Below, piece after piece: positions 1 through 7,900 of a stretch of DNA of 17,268 nt. This stretch comes from CAYVQZ01 sp964453435 (GTDB taxonomy: Bacteria > Abyssobacteria > SURF-5). The notes under the pieces were generated by a model that was not told where the DNA came from, ran no database searches, and saw nothing but the letters and a program-made list of their open reading frames with translations. The position numbers and the translations under genes were made by a program. Where the stretch lies: NCBI GenBank assembly GCA_964453435.1, contig CAYVQZ010000078.1, positions 1 to 17,268 of the forward strand. Reading direction: 5' to 3'. How positions within the stretch are numbered: the stretch's first letter is position 1; every line of letters starts with the position of its first letter.

Positions 1-23
1 GTGGTCCCCGTGGTCGGCTTTTT

Positions 24-65
24 GGTTGAAGGTTCAAGGTTCAAAGTTCAGGGTTCAAGGTCGAG
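24..65. repeat. Tandem heptamer repeat, six units
   Basis: Six uninterrupted 7-bp units follow each other with consensus GGTTCAA. Units 2, 3 and 5 are exact; units 1, 4 and 6 carry one or two substitutions. The period is strict. The array lies about 70 bp beyond the 3' end of the HepT gene and overlaps no credible gene. Similar short GTTCAA-type arrays are common between genes in some anaerobe genomes. No function can be assigned from sequence. Confidence 0.8.
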
Positions 66-132
66 AGGATTGGATTCCAGTCTGGGCACGATCGAGAGAA
101 GGGGCAAGACGCGAAGGAAGAAACGGAGAACG

Positions 133-486
133 TTATGACGACGATCTTTCCTCTTCGTCAAGGAGTCGCGCGATGTCCGGGCGAAGGGGAGGCAGTTCCT
201 CTTTGATGACGGTCCAGACAATGCTCAAGTCGACGCCGAAGTATTCGTGAATAAGCTTGTCTCGCATTGCCGCCATACGTTTCCACGGCACGTCAGGCGT
301 TCGATGACGCAGGTTGTCCGGAATACGCTTCGCGGCTTCTCCCAGAACTTCCAGGCTCCGCACCACGGCGTTTATCGTCTTGGGGTCCCGGACGAACCTT
401 TCAAAGGAAAAGCCCTCGGTAAATTCGGCAGTTTCGTCTATGGCGTTTAGAATATCCTGCAGATAGTCGCCGTAATCGCGTATCAC
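133..486 (-). CDS. hepT: HepT-like HEPN-domain RNase toxin (DUF86)
   Basis: A 117-residue all-helical protein of the HEPN/DUF86 family, the toxin partner of MntA nucleotidyltransferases. Near residues 74-81 it carries the full R-x4-H-x-Y motif (RDKLIHEY). In this family Arg and His are the RNase active site, and the Tyr is the residue adenylylated by MntA to silence the toxin. Length is normal for the family. The start is GTG, preceded by a GAGGTGG ribosome site. Its GTGA overlaps the stop of the upstream mntA by 4 nt, so the two genes are translationally coupled, antitoxin first. All key residues are present, so the toxin is probably functional. Family assignment is firm; activity is inferred. 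Confidence 0.9.
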   Translation of the reverse strand: MIRDYGDYLQDILNAIDETAEFTEGFSFERFVRDPKTINAVVRSLEVLGEAAKRIPDNLRHRTPDVPWKRMAAMRDKLIHEYFGVDLSIVWTVIKEELPPLRPDIARLLDEEERSSS

Positions 487-782
487 AGGAAGGCCACCTC
501 TTCAAGAATACGCCGGCCGATCCGCGGCTTGAGCGCCGCCTTCGTCACTAATTCCACCCTGGCTCCTAGCCATTCACTCAACTTTTCTTCGAGTTCCAGA
601 AATTTGAAGAAACCCACGGGCCTGTTGAATTCGACAAGGATATCGATGTCACTTCGCTCCGTCGACTCTCCACGAACGCATGAGCCGAAGATACCGATTT
701 GCGCTACGCCGTAGTCGCGAACAAGTTCCTGGCGTCGCTCTCGAAGAATCGCCTGTATTTTCTCCAAGTTCGGCGGCTTCAT
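483..782 (-). CDS. mntA: MntA-type minimal nucleotidyltransferase antitoxin
   Basis: A minimal nucleotidyltransferase of about 99 residues. The catalytic signature is complete: GSCVRGE followed by SDIDILVEF, matching the GSx10DxD pattern that binds metal and nucleotide. In known HepT/MntA pairs this enzyme transfers AMP units to a tyrosine of the toxin and neutralises it. I start it at the ATG at 782, giving an N-terminus of MKPPNLEKI; an in-frame ATG at 806 would add eight residues, and neither has a strong ribosome site. The reading frame stays open far upstream to 1211, but that stretch is low-complexity repeat sequence and is unlikely to be translated. The stop overlaps the hepT start by 4 nt. 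Confidence 0.88.
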   Translation of the reverse strand: MKPPNLEKIQAILRERRQELVRDYGVAQIGIFGSCVRGESTERSDIDILVEFNRPVGFFKFLELEEKLSEWLGARVELVTKAALKPRIGRRILEEVAFL

Positions 783-879
783 CTTTTCATCTCGCTTGTG
801 GCCCATTTCCAACTGAGAATTCAATTGCCCCATGCGTCGCAAGAGGCACGCGGTCGCTGCTCCGGCGCTCTTTGCTGTC

Positions 880-909
880 AGTATATGGCAAGAGGCGGCA
901 GATGTGCAA
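880..909 (-). promoter_or_regulatory. Probable sigma-70 promoter for mntA-hepT
   Basis: Read on the minus strand, TTGCAC (909-904) and TATACT (885-880) are separated by 18 bp, close to the -35/-10 consensus. Transcription would begin near 873, about 70-90 nt before the mntA start choices. No other gene lies between. The assignment rests only on consensus match and position. Confidence 0.45.
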
Positions 910-1233
910 GGGGAAACGGGCCTGGTGGCACAGGTCGCGAGGAATGAGGAGAATGACGGAAAACTCATTTTGGAACACCCGTTCGACAGGCTCAGGGCAA
1001 GCTCAATACGAAGGACTGGAATTGGGCGAATTATTGGGATTTCACGAAGTGAAAAGAGAGATTCTTCGCGGAGTTTATCCTGAGGAACTCGAAGGGCTCG
1101 GAATGGTCCCGCGAGTCCGCGGGATTTCGCTGCGCTCAACGCAACAGAAGGGGGAAGCTCCTCGGAATGACAGAGGGCAGGCGGAAAAGAAAATTGAACC
1201 ACGGAGCGCACGGGGCTGCATGGGGAAAACGAT

Positions 1234-1251
1234 GTGCGGATGAATCCGCAC
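1234..1251 (-). terminator. Hairpin after response regulator gene; possible terminator and repeat
   Basis: Two perfect 8-bp arms, GTGCGGAT and ATCCGCAC, enclose a 2-nt loop. On the minus strand the hairpin starts 17 nt after the response-regulator stop and is followed within 4 nt by a run of four T, so it could end that transcript. The U-tract is short. The same element with a different stem base pair recurs at 3350-3367, so it may instead be a mobile or REP-like repeat. Confidence 0.5.
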
Positions 1252-1268
1252 CTACAGATTGATGGACA

Positions 1269-1814
1269 CTACTCCTGTTTTTTTTCCTTCAGAATCCTGA
1301 GCGCTTCCTCGAGTTTCTCCGGGTCGGCCTCATCCAGCAGTCCTTTGATTTCGCTCTTAACATCTTTGGGGGGAGGCTCGCCCATGCCGACGCTCACCAG
1401 TGTCTTCATATGTTTCGTGTCGAGCGCGCGCTTTATGGTGTCGATATACGTGTCGGCCTTGACGGGCTTGGTCAGGTAGCTCTCGGGGCTTCGGATAACC
1501 TCGCCGGACATGATGGTGTCGAAGTCCTGTTTTCCCAGGGCATCCTTCGCGTGGGCGGTAACGAGGACGACGGGAATATTCTGCAGATTCTTGTCTTTGC
1601 GTATTTCAAGCAGAAATTTGGCGCCGGACTTTTTGGGCATCACGAGGTCGAGGGAGATGACGTCGGGCGGATTCGCTTTGACCTTTTCGAGCGCTTCCGC
1701 TCCATCGGCGGCGGTTTCCACTTTAAACCCGGCTTTCTCGAGCGCTGTCTTCAGGAAGAGTCTCACGCCTTTTTCATCGTCAACCACCAAAACGGTTTTC
1801 TCTGCTGGCTGCAT
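1269..1814 (-). CDS. Single-domain response regulator with helical C-terminal tail
   Basis: A CheY-like receiver protein of 181 residues. The acidic pocket is D12, D13; the phospho-acceptor is D56 in ISLDLVMPKKSG; the conserved Thr is in VTAHA and the Lys in LTKPV. After the receiver (about 1-130) there is only a charged helical tail of about 50 residues ending in EEALRILKEKKQE. No DNA-binding, AAA+ or enzymatic output domain is present, so it probably acts by protein contact or as a phosphorelay shuttle. The ATG at 1814 is preceded by AAGGAGG at proper spacing; a GTG three codons upstream sits against that ribosome site and is less likely. It follows the histidine kinase by 19 bp, so the two form a cognate pair. 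Confidence 0.88.
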   Translation of the reverse strand: MQPAEKTVLVVDDEKGVRLFLKTALEKAGFKVETAADGAEALEKVKANPPDVISLDLVMPKKSGAKFLLEIRKDKNLQNIPVVLVTAHAKDALGKQDFDTIMSGEVIRSPESYLTKPVKADTYIDTIKRALDTKHMKTLVSVGMGEPPPKDVKSEIKGLLDEADPEKLEEALRILKEKKQE

Positions 1815-1833
1815 TACCGGCACCCTCCTTATG

Positions 1834-3300
1834 TTATTCCTCCATCGGTTCGCCGTTGTCGGATTGCGGTTTGGTCGGTTCGGGCAATCGGGTTCGCGGA
1901 AACTTCAACCGGAAGACCGAGCCCTCGCCCTCTGTCGATTCGAACGTCACTTTTCCTCCGTGCTGCTGGGTGATTCTTCGAGTTACGAGCAGCCCGAGGC
2001 CCGTGCCTTTCGAGGTTCCCTTTGTCGAGAAGAAGGAGGTGAACACCTTTTTCTTGACCTCATAGTCCATCCCGCAACCATCGTCCTTGACCTCATAGAT
2101 AATGGAGCCGTTTCGCTCGAACACCTTCAGTTGGACCCCGCACTCGGGATTGTCGCTTACCTCGCAGGCGTCAACCGCGTTCGAGACCAGATTCGCCAGG
2201 CACGTGTGGATGCCCTCATAATCGAAGTTGGCATGTTCGATGCCCGCCTGCGCCTCGAATGTCATTTTAATTCCCACCTTGGCCGCCGCGTCTTTGTAAA
2301 GCTCGAACACTTCCTTCGCCACCTTCACGGGGTCGTTCCACTCCACCTTCGGCGCGTGGCCCTTGGCAAAGTTGAGAAAGTCTTTCACATATGTGCTGAT
2401 GCGGTCGACGTTTTCCTCGAGCATTTCCCACCCTTCCGCCATCAGGTCTTTATCGTCGTTCTCCATGGCGGTCTTGAGCACGAACGTCCCGCCTTCGAGA
2501 CCCTGGAGCACGTTCTTGATGCCGTGCGCCAGTCCGGCCACGGTTTCTCCGACCGCGGCCAGGCGTTCGGCCTCGAGCACTTCTCGCTCGAGCTGTTTCA
2601 CCTCGGTCAGGTCCAGAGCCATCTCGATCACGTGGGAGGGTTCGCGCCCCTCGCGGGACAGGGGAGCGGTAGTGACATGGTAGTGGACGGTTTGCTCCGA
2701 TTTGTCCAGACCGGTCTTGCTGGCCACATGGGTCTGGCCGTCGCTGAAGGTTTGCGTGGCGGGGCAGTCCTCGCACGGCTCGTTCCGGTGCTGGTAAATC
2801 TCGTGGCATTTCCTGCCGATGGATTCGCCGAACGTTTTTCTGAACAACTCGTTATTGCGAACGATGTTCATGTCGTTGTCTATCACTGCTATGTAGCAAG
2901 GCACGCGGTCGAAGATGATGTCGTGTTCCCTCTGGAGCATCCGCGTTTCGGTGATGTCGGACGACATTTCTATGACATAGAGAATATCGCCGGATGTATT
3001 CGTGACCGGCTCAAAATGAACGACGTAATAGGAGTACTGGCCGTTGCGGTTCAGCCGCCGCTCCTCGCTGACCCGGGATTTGCCGTCGGCAAACGTCAGG
3101 TCGGCCTTGCAGGAGAGACACGGGCTTTGCCGGTCCTTGAAAACTTCGTAGCAATATTTGCCGTTCCACTGGCCGAATTCCTGGCTGAAGTTCCTGTTGG
3201 CGTCGATTATATTGTATTTCCGATTAATTATGGCAACATTGCTCGGCACCCGGTCGAAAAGTTGGGTATAAAGCCATGTTTTGAGATGCTTTTGAGGCAT
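1834..3300 (-). CDS. PAS-PAS sensor histidine kinase with twin Cys motifs
   Basis: A cytosolic sensor kinase of about 488 residues with no membrane segment. Two PAS domains (about 10-118 and 125-232) each carry the same cysteine pattern C-x10-C-x2-C: C50/C61/C64 and C165/C176/C179. Then come a short coiled linker, the H-box with phospho-acceptor H259 (LAHGIKN), the N-box N374, DDGCGMD near 406-412 and GTGLGL at 432-437. Every kinase element is intact. The paired Cys motifs could bind an iron-sulfur cluster or another redox cofactor, or form a thiol switch; that is inference. I start at the ATG at 3300, which follows AGGTGG; a TTG five codons upstream is possible. It lies directly downstream of hdrB and upstream of its receiver. 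Confidence 0.88.
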   Translation of the reverse strand: MPQKHLKTWLYTQLFDRVPSNVAIINRKYNIIDANRNFSQEFGQWNGKYCYEVFKDRQSPCLSCKADLTFADGKSRVSEERRLNRNGQYSYYVVHFEPVTNTSGDILYVIEMSSDITETRMLQREHDIIFDRVPCYIAVIDNDMNIVRNNELFRKTFGESIGRKCHEIYQHRNEPCEDCPATQTFSDGQTHVASKTGLDKSEQTVHYHVTTAPLSREGREPSHVIEMALDLTEVKQLEREVLEAERLAAVGETVAGLAHGIKNVLQGLEGGTFVLKTAMENDDKDLMAEGWEMLEENVDRISTYVKDFLNFAKGHAPKVEWNDPVKVAKEVFELYKDAAAKVGIKMTFEAQAGIEHANFDYEGIHTCLANLVSNAVDACEVSDNPECGVQLKVFERNGSIIYEVKDDGCGMDYEVKKKVFTSFFSTKGTSKGTGLGLLVTRRITQQHGGKVTFESTEGEGSVFRLKFPRTRLPEPTKPQSDNGEPMEE

Positions 3301-3567
3301 TGAACCACCTATCAAAGTAAAACGATACCACGAATATTGGTGTTATATTGTGCGAAGAAATTCGCACCTGCAAAAAGCGCCCCCGAGTCTCTTGGAGGCC
3401 CCCATTCATCCTCACACAATCATTACAGACGGCCACGCCGCACGATCGCGGGCCAAAAACGTCGGCCGGGCCTGTGTCCCGTCGTTCCTGCCAGTAGCCC
3501 GACACGGTTTCGGAGTTGTTTCACAAACCGCCGGCAGGCCCGTATGGCGACGGTCCGAGTCCGGAAC
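3301..3567. other. Gap between hdrB and the histidine kinase gene
   Basis: This 267-bp interval separates the Hdr operon from the kinase. It holds a repeat hairpin (3350-3367). Next to the kinase start lies an imperfect inverted repeat (ACACCAATATT against the GTGGTAT side, about 3324-3345) that could be an operator. A TATAAC sequence nearby has no well-spaced -35 partner. The rest, 3370-3560, is GC-rich sequence with no credible gene and looks like intergenic repeat. A strong rho-independent terminator after hdrB is not visible, so read-through into the kinase is possible. Confidence 0.5.
3350..3367. repeat. Second copy of the GTGCG hairpin element
   Basis: Arms GTGCGAA and TTCGCAC enclose a GAAA loop, and CTGCA follows. 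The element at 1234-1251 has the same total length, the same outer stem and CTACA after it. Over the 23 aligned positions 18 match, and the sixth base pair changes from G-C to A-T on both sides. That compensation suggests the folded form is maintained. Confidence 0.65.
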
Positions 3568-4446
3568 TCAGAGCTTATTGATGACCGTGTCCCGCGGCAC
3601 GGTGCAGACCGGCGCGACTTCCTTCGGGTCAAATCCCATGCAGAGCGCTAATATCTGGTTGTAATCGAACACGGGGAGGTCGTATTCGCCGTTGCCTGCG
3701 CTCAGTTCCTTTTGCACATTGTCGAGGAACATGAGGCACGTGATGCACGAAACGACCATGAAGTCGGCCCGGGTCTCTTTTTTGATGGCATCGAACTTGG
3801 AACGCGCAAATTCCTGAGCTTCGGCGGACGAAATGCCGTGAAAGCCGCCGGCGCCGCCGCAGCACTGATATTCGCGGCTGAAGCTGTCGACTTCCGCGCC
3901 GAGAGCCTCGACAAGTTCGCGCATGATGTGCGGCCGAGCGGGCGGGCTGTCGAAGCCCACCACCTCGCTGGGGAACAGCGTGTGGCATGGGTACTGCACC
4001 ACGGCGTGAAGCCCTTCGAGGCGTTTCTCGATGCTCGCCGCGATTTTTTGCGTGCCGACGTCGTTGTACAGCACGTCCGTTATGTGTCGTACCTTCGATT
4101 TGCCTTCGACAGTGCGACCTACCGACTGCAGCAGTTCATTCACCCGCGCTCTCTTTTTTTCGTCGTGCATGATGTGTTCCCGCCCCACGCGCAACGAGCT
4201 GTAGCATGAACCGCACTCGACCAGCAGGTCGAGTCCTTTCTGCTCGGCAAGCGACAGGTTCCATCCGCTGACGGCCAGATGGGAATCATCATCGGTGGAA
4301 GGGAACGTGCCGAACGCCGGGCAGCAGACGTATCCCTCGAGGTCGACGAGGTCAACTCCCAGCTTCGGCATGGTAAGCCTGATTGCGCGCTCCACGTCCG
4401 GTCGGAGGGCGGGCGCATTGCAACCGAGGAATAGTCCGAATTCCAT
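3568..4446 (-). CDS. hdrB: Heterodisulfide reductase subunit B-like protein
   Basis: A 292-residue HdrB-type protein with both CCG domains complete. The first is C9, C41-C42, C78-x2-C81; the second has YPC, then QCCGGAGG, and finally SCITC. In methanogen HdrB these ten cysteines hold two non-cubane [4Fe-4S] clusters at which the CoM-S-S-CoB disulfide is split. The bacterial substrate is unknown and may be another disulfide or a carrier protein. The ATG at 4446 is chosen because AAGGAG sits 7 nt upstream and the family N-terminus begins M..FLGC; a TTG start at 4461 would overlap hdrC. The gene begins 1 nt after the hdrC stop and is the last gene of the Hdr operon. Confidence 0.93.
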   Translation of the reverse strand: MEFGLFLGCNAPALRPDVERAIRLTMPKLGVDLVDLEGYVCCPAFGTFPSTDDDSHLAVSGWNLSLAEQKGLDLLVECGSCYSSLRVGREHIMHDEKKRARVNELLQSVGRTVEGKSKVRHITDVLYNDVGTQKIAASIEKRLEGLHAVVQYPCHTLFPSEVVGFDSPPARPHIMRELVEALGAEVDSFSREYQCCGGAGGFHGISSAEAQEFARSKFDAIKKETRADFMVVSCITCLMFLDNVQKELSAGNGEYDLPVFDYNQILALCMGFDPKEVAPVCTVPRDTVINKL

Positions 4447-4447
4447 T

Positions 4448-4957
4448 TTACACTCCTTCAAACATATAGTCGTTGTCGCTGAGCACCTTCGTCTGCAGAA
4501 GCATTTTCCGGAATTTCTCGAGCATCTCGGGATACTCGGTCAGCGCCGGGAGCTTCTCGGGCAAACCAAGCGCCTTCCGCTGTTCGGTGTTCTTTTCGAC
4601 GGCCTGGGTGTAGCCCCTGGTGTAAATCTCCACAACCGACGGCGGTATGCGGGTCTCGTCGTTCCGGCTCTGCCACTTGCGAATCGCGAGGCAGAGTTCG
4701 AACGGTTTTACGTCCATGGGACACATTTCCTCGCATCGCGAACAGGTGACACAGGTCCACGGGGTGTCTTCCTCGAGCAGTTCGTCTTCCAGGCCGAGGA
4801 TGACCATGCGAGCAAGGTTCCGTATCAAAAGCGGCGGATTCGCGTTCGACGCGGGGCATCCGGAAATGCAGGTGCTGCAATTAAAGCAGTAGAGGAGGTT
4901 CTCGTTATCGAACACTTCCCGCCACAGATTCTTGTTTGCTTTCGCCAAATCAGTCAC
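4448..4957 (-). CDS. hdrC: Heterodisulfide reductase subunit C-like ferredoxin protein
   Basis: A 169-residue helical ferredoxin-type protein with two [4Fe-4S] motifs: C24-x2-C27-x2-C30-x3-C34-P and C69-x2-C72-x2-C75-x3-C79-P. In Hdr complexes HdrC passes electrons from HdrA to HdrB. No membrane segment is present. The start is GTG at 4957, because a strong AAGGAGGAAG ribosome site lies just upstream and overlaps the hdrA stop region; the longer open frame to 5110 reads through the hdrA 3' end in another frame and is not real. The order hdrA-hdrC-hdrB with gaps of 14 and 1 nt is that of a classic hdrACB set. Confidence 0.93.
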   Translation of the reverse strand: MTDLAKANKNLWREVFDNENLLYCFNCSTCISGCPASNANPPLLIRNLARMVILGLEDELLEEDTPWTCVTCSRCEEMCPMDVKPFELCLAIRKWQSRNDETRIPPSVVEIYTRGYTQAVEKNTEQRKALGLPEKLPALTEYPEMLEKFRKMLLQTKVLSDNDYMFEGV

Positions 4958-4971
4958 GTGTATCTTCCTCC

Positions 4972-7900
4972 TTACTGACCCGCCGCTGCGGGAGAGCGAC
5001 CGCCCTGAAGCGCCGCGTCGATGACCGCCAGCGTCTGCCGTTCGCTCCAGCCCGGCACTTCGGCAGCCTTGTTCGGACAGGCAACCGCGCATAGACCACA
5101 CGCCTGGCAAGCCGCCGAGTCCACAACGATACAGTTATTAAGCGGGTCATACATGCGCGCATCGTATGGACATACCTCGACGCAGACCTGACAACGGGCG
5201 CAGATGGCGTCGTGGACCCTGGAGACGACCCGGGCGGTATGGATTTCGCCCCGGGACAGGTACTCATACGCCTTCTGGGCCGCGGCTTCCGCCTGCATGA
5301 GCGTTTCGTTCAGCGGCTGCGGCGAATGGGCCGTGCCCGCCAGGAAGATTCCCAGTTTTTTGAACTCGACCGGCCGCCATTTCGAATCGGCCTCCATGAA
5401 AAAGCCGTTCTGGTCGAGAGGCAGGCCGAATATGCGGGCGAGTTGCTCGTTTGAGGCGCTTGGCTCGATGCCGGTAGCCAGCACGAGCAGGTCGGCCGTC
5501 ACCTCGAGCGGCATGCGGAGGACGGGGTCGGTGAACTTCACTGTCGGTTTCCCGTCAACAACTTCGACTTCCGGCTTCTGCGCGAGGTCATAGTTGATGA
5601 ACACGACACCTTCGCCCCGCGCCTGTGTATAGTACTGTTCGAGGAATCCATACGTCATCATATCGCGGTTGAAAATGAAAATCCGAGTCTCCGGATTCAT
5701 CTCGCGAATCTTGAACGCGTTCTTCAGGGCCGCCGCGCAACAGATGCGGCTGCAGTACTCGCGCGCGCCCTTTTCCCGGGAGCCGACACACTGGATCATC
5801 GCCACGTTCTCGAGCGCGGCGGCGTCGATCTCGCCGGCGGTAAGGCGTTTTTCGAGTTCCACCTGGGTCACGATTCTATCGCTTTCGCCATACGCATATT
5901 CGGTGGTCGTCGCTTCGTGACCGCCGGTGGCGAGAATAACCGCGCCGTGCTCGAACGGGATGGTTTCGTCGTTCTCATTATTGCGGATATCCGTGGTAAA
6001 GCACCCGAGTTTGCCCTTGGTTCCAACGACGTCGCTGTTCAGGTGAACAGTAATGTTTGATTGCTCCTCGACGCGCTGCCTCAGACCTGTTGCGAGGTCG
6101 GCCGGGTTAAGGCCGTCGATGGTATAATGCAACTCGCTTCCGGCATGACCGCCGAGCTGGGCGGATTTTTCGACAAGGCCAACCTCGATGCCGCGCTCGG
6201 CCAGTGAGACGGCGGCGCGCATGCCGGCAACGCCGCCGCCAAGCACGAGCGCCGATTGCCGGATGGGAAGCCGGTCGAATTGAAGCGTCTCCGCCAGCTT
6301 GAGTTTTTCCACCGCCGCCCGGACTCCTCCAATTATCCGCTGCGCCTGCTCTATACCATTGCCCTCGGCCTCGCCCGGTCGCGCCATACCGTAGAGGTCG
6401 AATATTTCGACCAGCGACGAATTGAAGCCGGCGGCTCGGGCCATGCGCCTGAATTTCTGGCGATACACGTATGGCAGGCAAACACCCAGCAACAGCCGGT
6501 TGCATTTCGTTTGTCCCAAAATTTCCTCAAGCTCTTGCTGCCCCTCTTCGCGGCACAGCGAGCTCAGGACATGCACCTCATCCACACCGTTAATGCCGTT
6601 AATCGCCGACCGAAGCGCTTCAAGGTCGATGCTTCCCTGTGTTTTTCCGTCCTTGCAACTGCAAAGAACGACCGAAACATGCGGAACCTGTCTGCTCACC
6701 GGACGCTCGACCGGCGCTTCTTCCTCGACGACTTCGACGCCGGCCGATTTCAGGAGCTTGGATGCTTCGCCGGCCGCGGCGACGCCGCTCGCGATGGCCT
6801 CGCTGATGTCGGTCAATCCCATCACGGAGCCGCAGATGAACACGCCCGGTTTCTCGAGTTTCACCTTCTCGAAATCCATGGTGGGAAGCAGTCCCGCAGG
6901 TGAAAGCTCCACTCCCAGGAGCTCCGCCAGTTTGCGATGGTCTTCGAAAGGCGCCTGGCCGGTTGACAGCACCACCATATCGTAGGAGCCTTCTTTGAAC
7001 TCGCCACTGGCGGGGTCGAGATATCGGACGAGCAGCGTGCCGTCCGCTTCCCGGAGCACGTTTTGCACCCGGCAGCGCACCAGCTTCACGCCATATTCCT
7101 CTTCCGCCCTCTCGCGATACTGATAGAAGCCTTTATTGAAGGTGCGCATATCCATGTAGAAAATCGTGGTTTCGATATCCGGGCCGCCTTTTTCATGGGC
7201 CAGAACGGCTTCCTTGAGCGCAAACATACAACAAATGGAAGAGCAGTAATCGCGCCCCTGGCGCCGATTCCGCGAGCCGACGCACTGAATCCAGGCGATT
7301 CGTTTCGCGGGTTTGCCGTCCGAGGGCCGCCTGATGGCGCCATCGTAGGTTCCCGTGCCGCTCAGGATACGTTCAAACGCCAGGGAACTCACCACGTCCT
7401 CGGACGCTGTATAGACCTTGGCGTCATCGTCGGTCGCCGGATCGTAAAGGGTGGTCCCCGCCGCGAGGATGATCGCGTTCACCTCGACCTGCGTTTGCTC
7501 ATCCTGCGCCTCGAGGTCGATGGCGTCCATCGAGCAAGCCTTCACGCATTCGCCGCACTTGGTGCAGGCTTGCATATCGATCAGGAGCATTTGAGGCACA
7601 TTGTGCGGAACGGGTTTATAGATGGCCTTGCGCGTGGTCAGGCCCTGGTTGAATTCGTCGGGCGCTTCAACCGGACAGGCTTCGATGCAGGCGCCCTGTC
7701 CGTTGCAGACATCGGTATTGACGTGCCGCGCTCGTTTTAGCAGTTCCACCTGGTACGCTCCGGCCTCGCCTTCTATCGATTTCACTTCGGTGAAGGGCAG
7801 AATCTCGATATTATCGTGGAACAGGCTCTTTCGCATGCAGTATTGCGAGGCGTGCTCGCGGCCAACCAGCGGAAGCATCCTGCACATGCCGCAGTGGTCG

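Larger units (their letters stand above)
807..1268. other. Gene-less interval with dispersed-repeat-like DNA and hairpins
   Basis: No convincing gene lies here. From about 960 to 1200 the sequence is made of short motifs typical of dispersed bacterial intergenic repeats, such as TTCGACAGGCTCAGGGCA and CTCCTCGGAATGACAGAG. It includes two perfect hairpins: 1040-1054 (TTTCAC/GTGAAA) and 1107-1124 (TCCCGCG/CGCGGGA around a 4-nt loop). The open frame that crosses it has an unnatural amino-acid composition. That this is repeat DNA is judged from appearance; other copies cannot be seen within this window. Confidence 0.55.

Noticed and set aside
24..65. CRISPR-like array
   Set aside because: The units are 7 bp and directly adjacent, with no spacers and no cas genes nearby.
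783..1211. N-terminal extension of MntA up to 1211
   Set aside because: The added residues come from repeat-like DNA, lie upstream of the likely promoter and are absent from the MntA family.
1510..3303. 597-codon open frame on the plus strand opposite the histidine kinase
   Set aside because: It is antisense to a kinase with all motifs intact, has no ribosome site, and its His/Arg/Val-rich composition is that of a reversed GC-rich gene.
3224..3505. 93-codon minus-strand frame between hdrB and the kinase
   Set aside because: It overlaps the kinase 5' end in another frame, crosses the repeat hairpin and has no family-like motif.
4447..4461. TTG start for HdrB
   Set aside because: The ATG at 4446 has AAGGAG upstream and fits the family N-terminus; the TTG would run over the hdrC stop.
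4958..5110. Longer HdrC start inside the hdrA 3' end
   Set aside because: It would read hdrA coding DNA in another frame. The GTG at 4957 has a strong AAGGAGG site and gives the normal family length.
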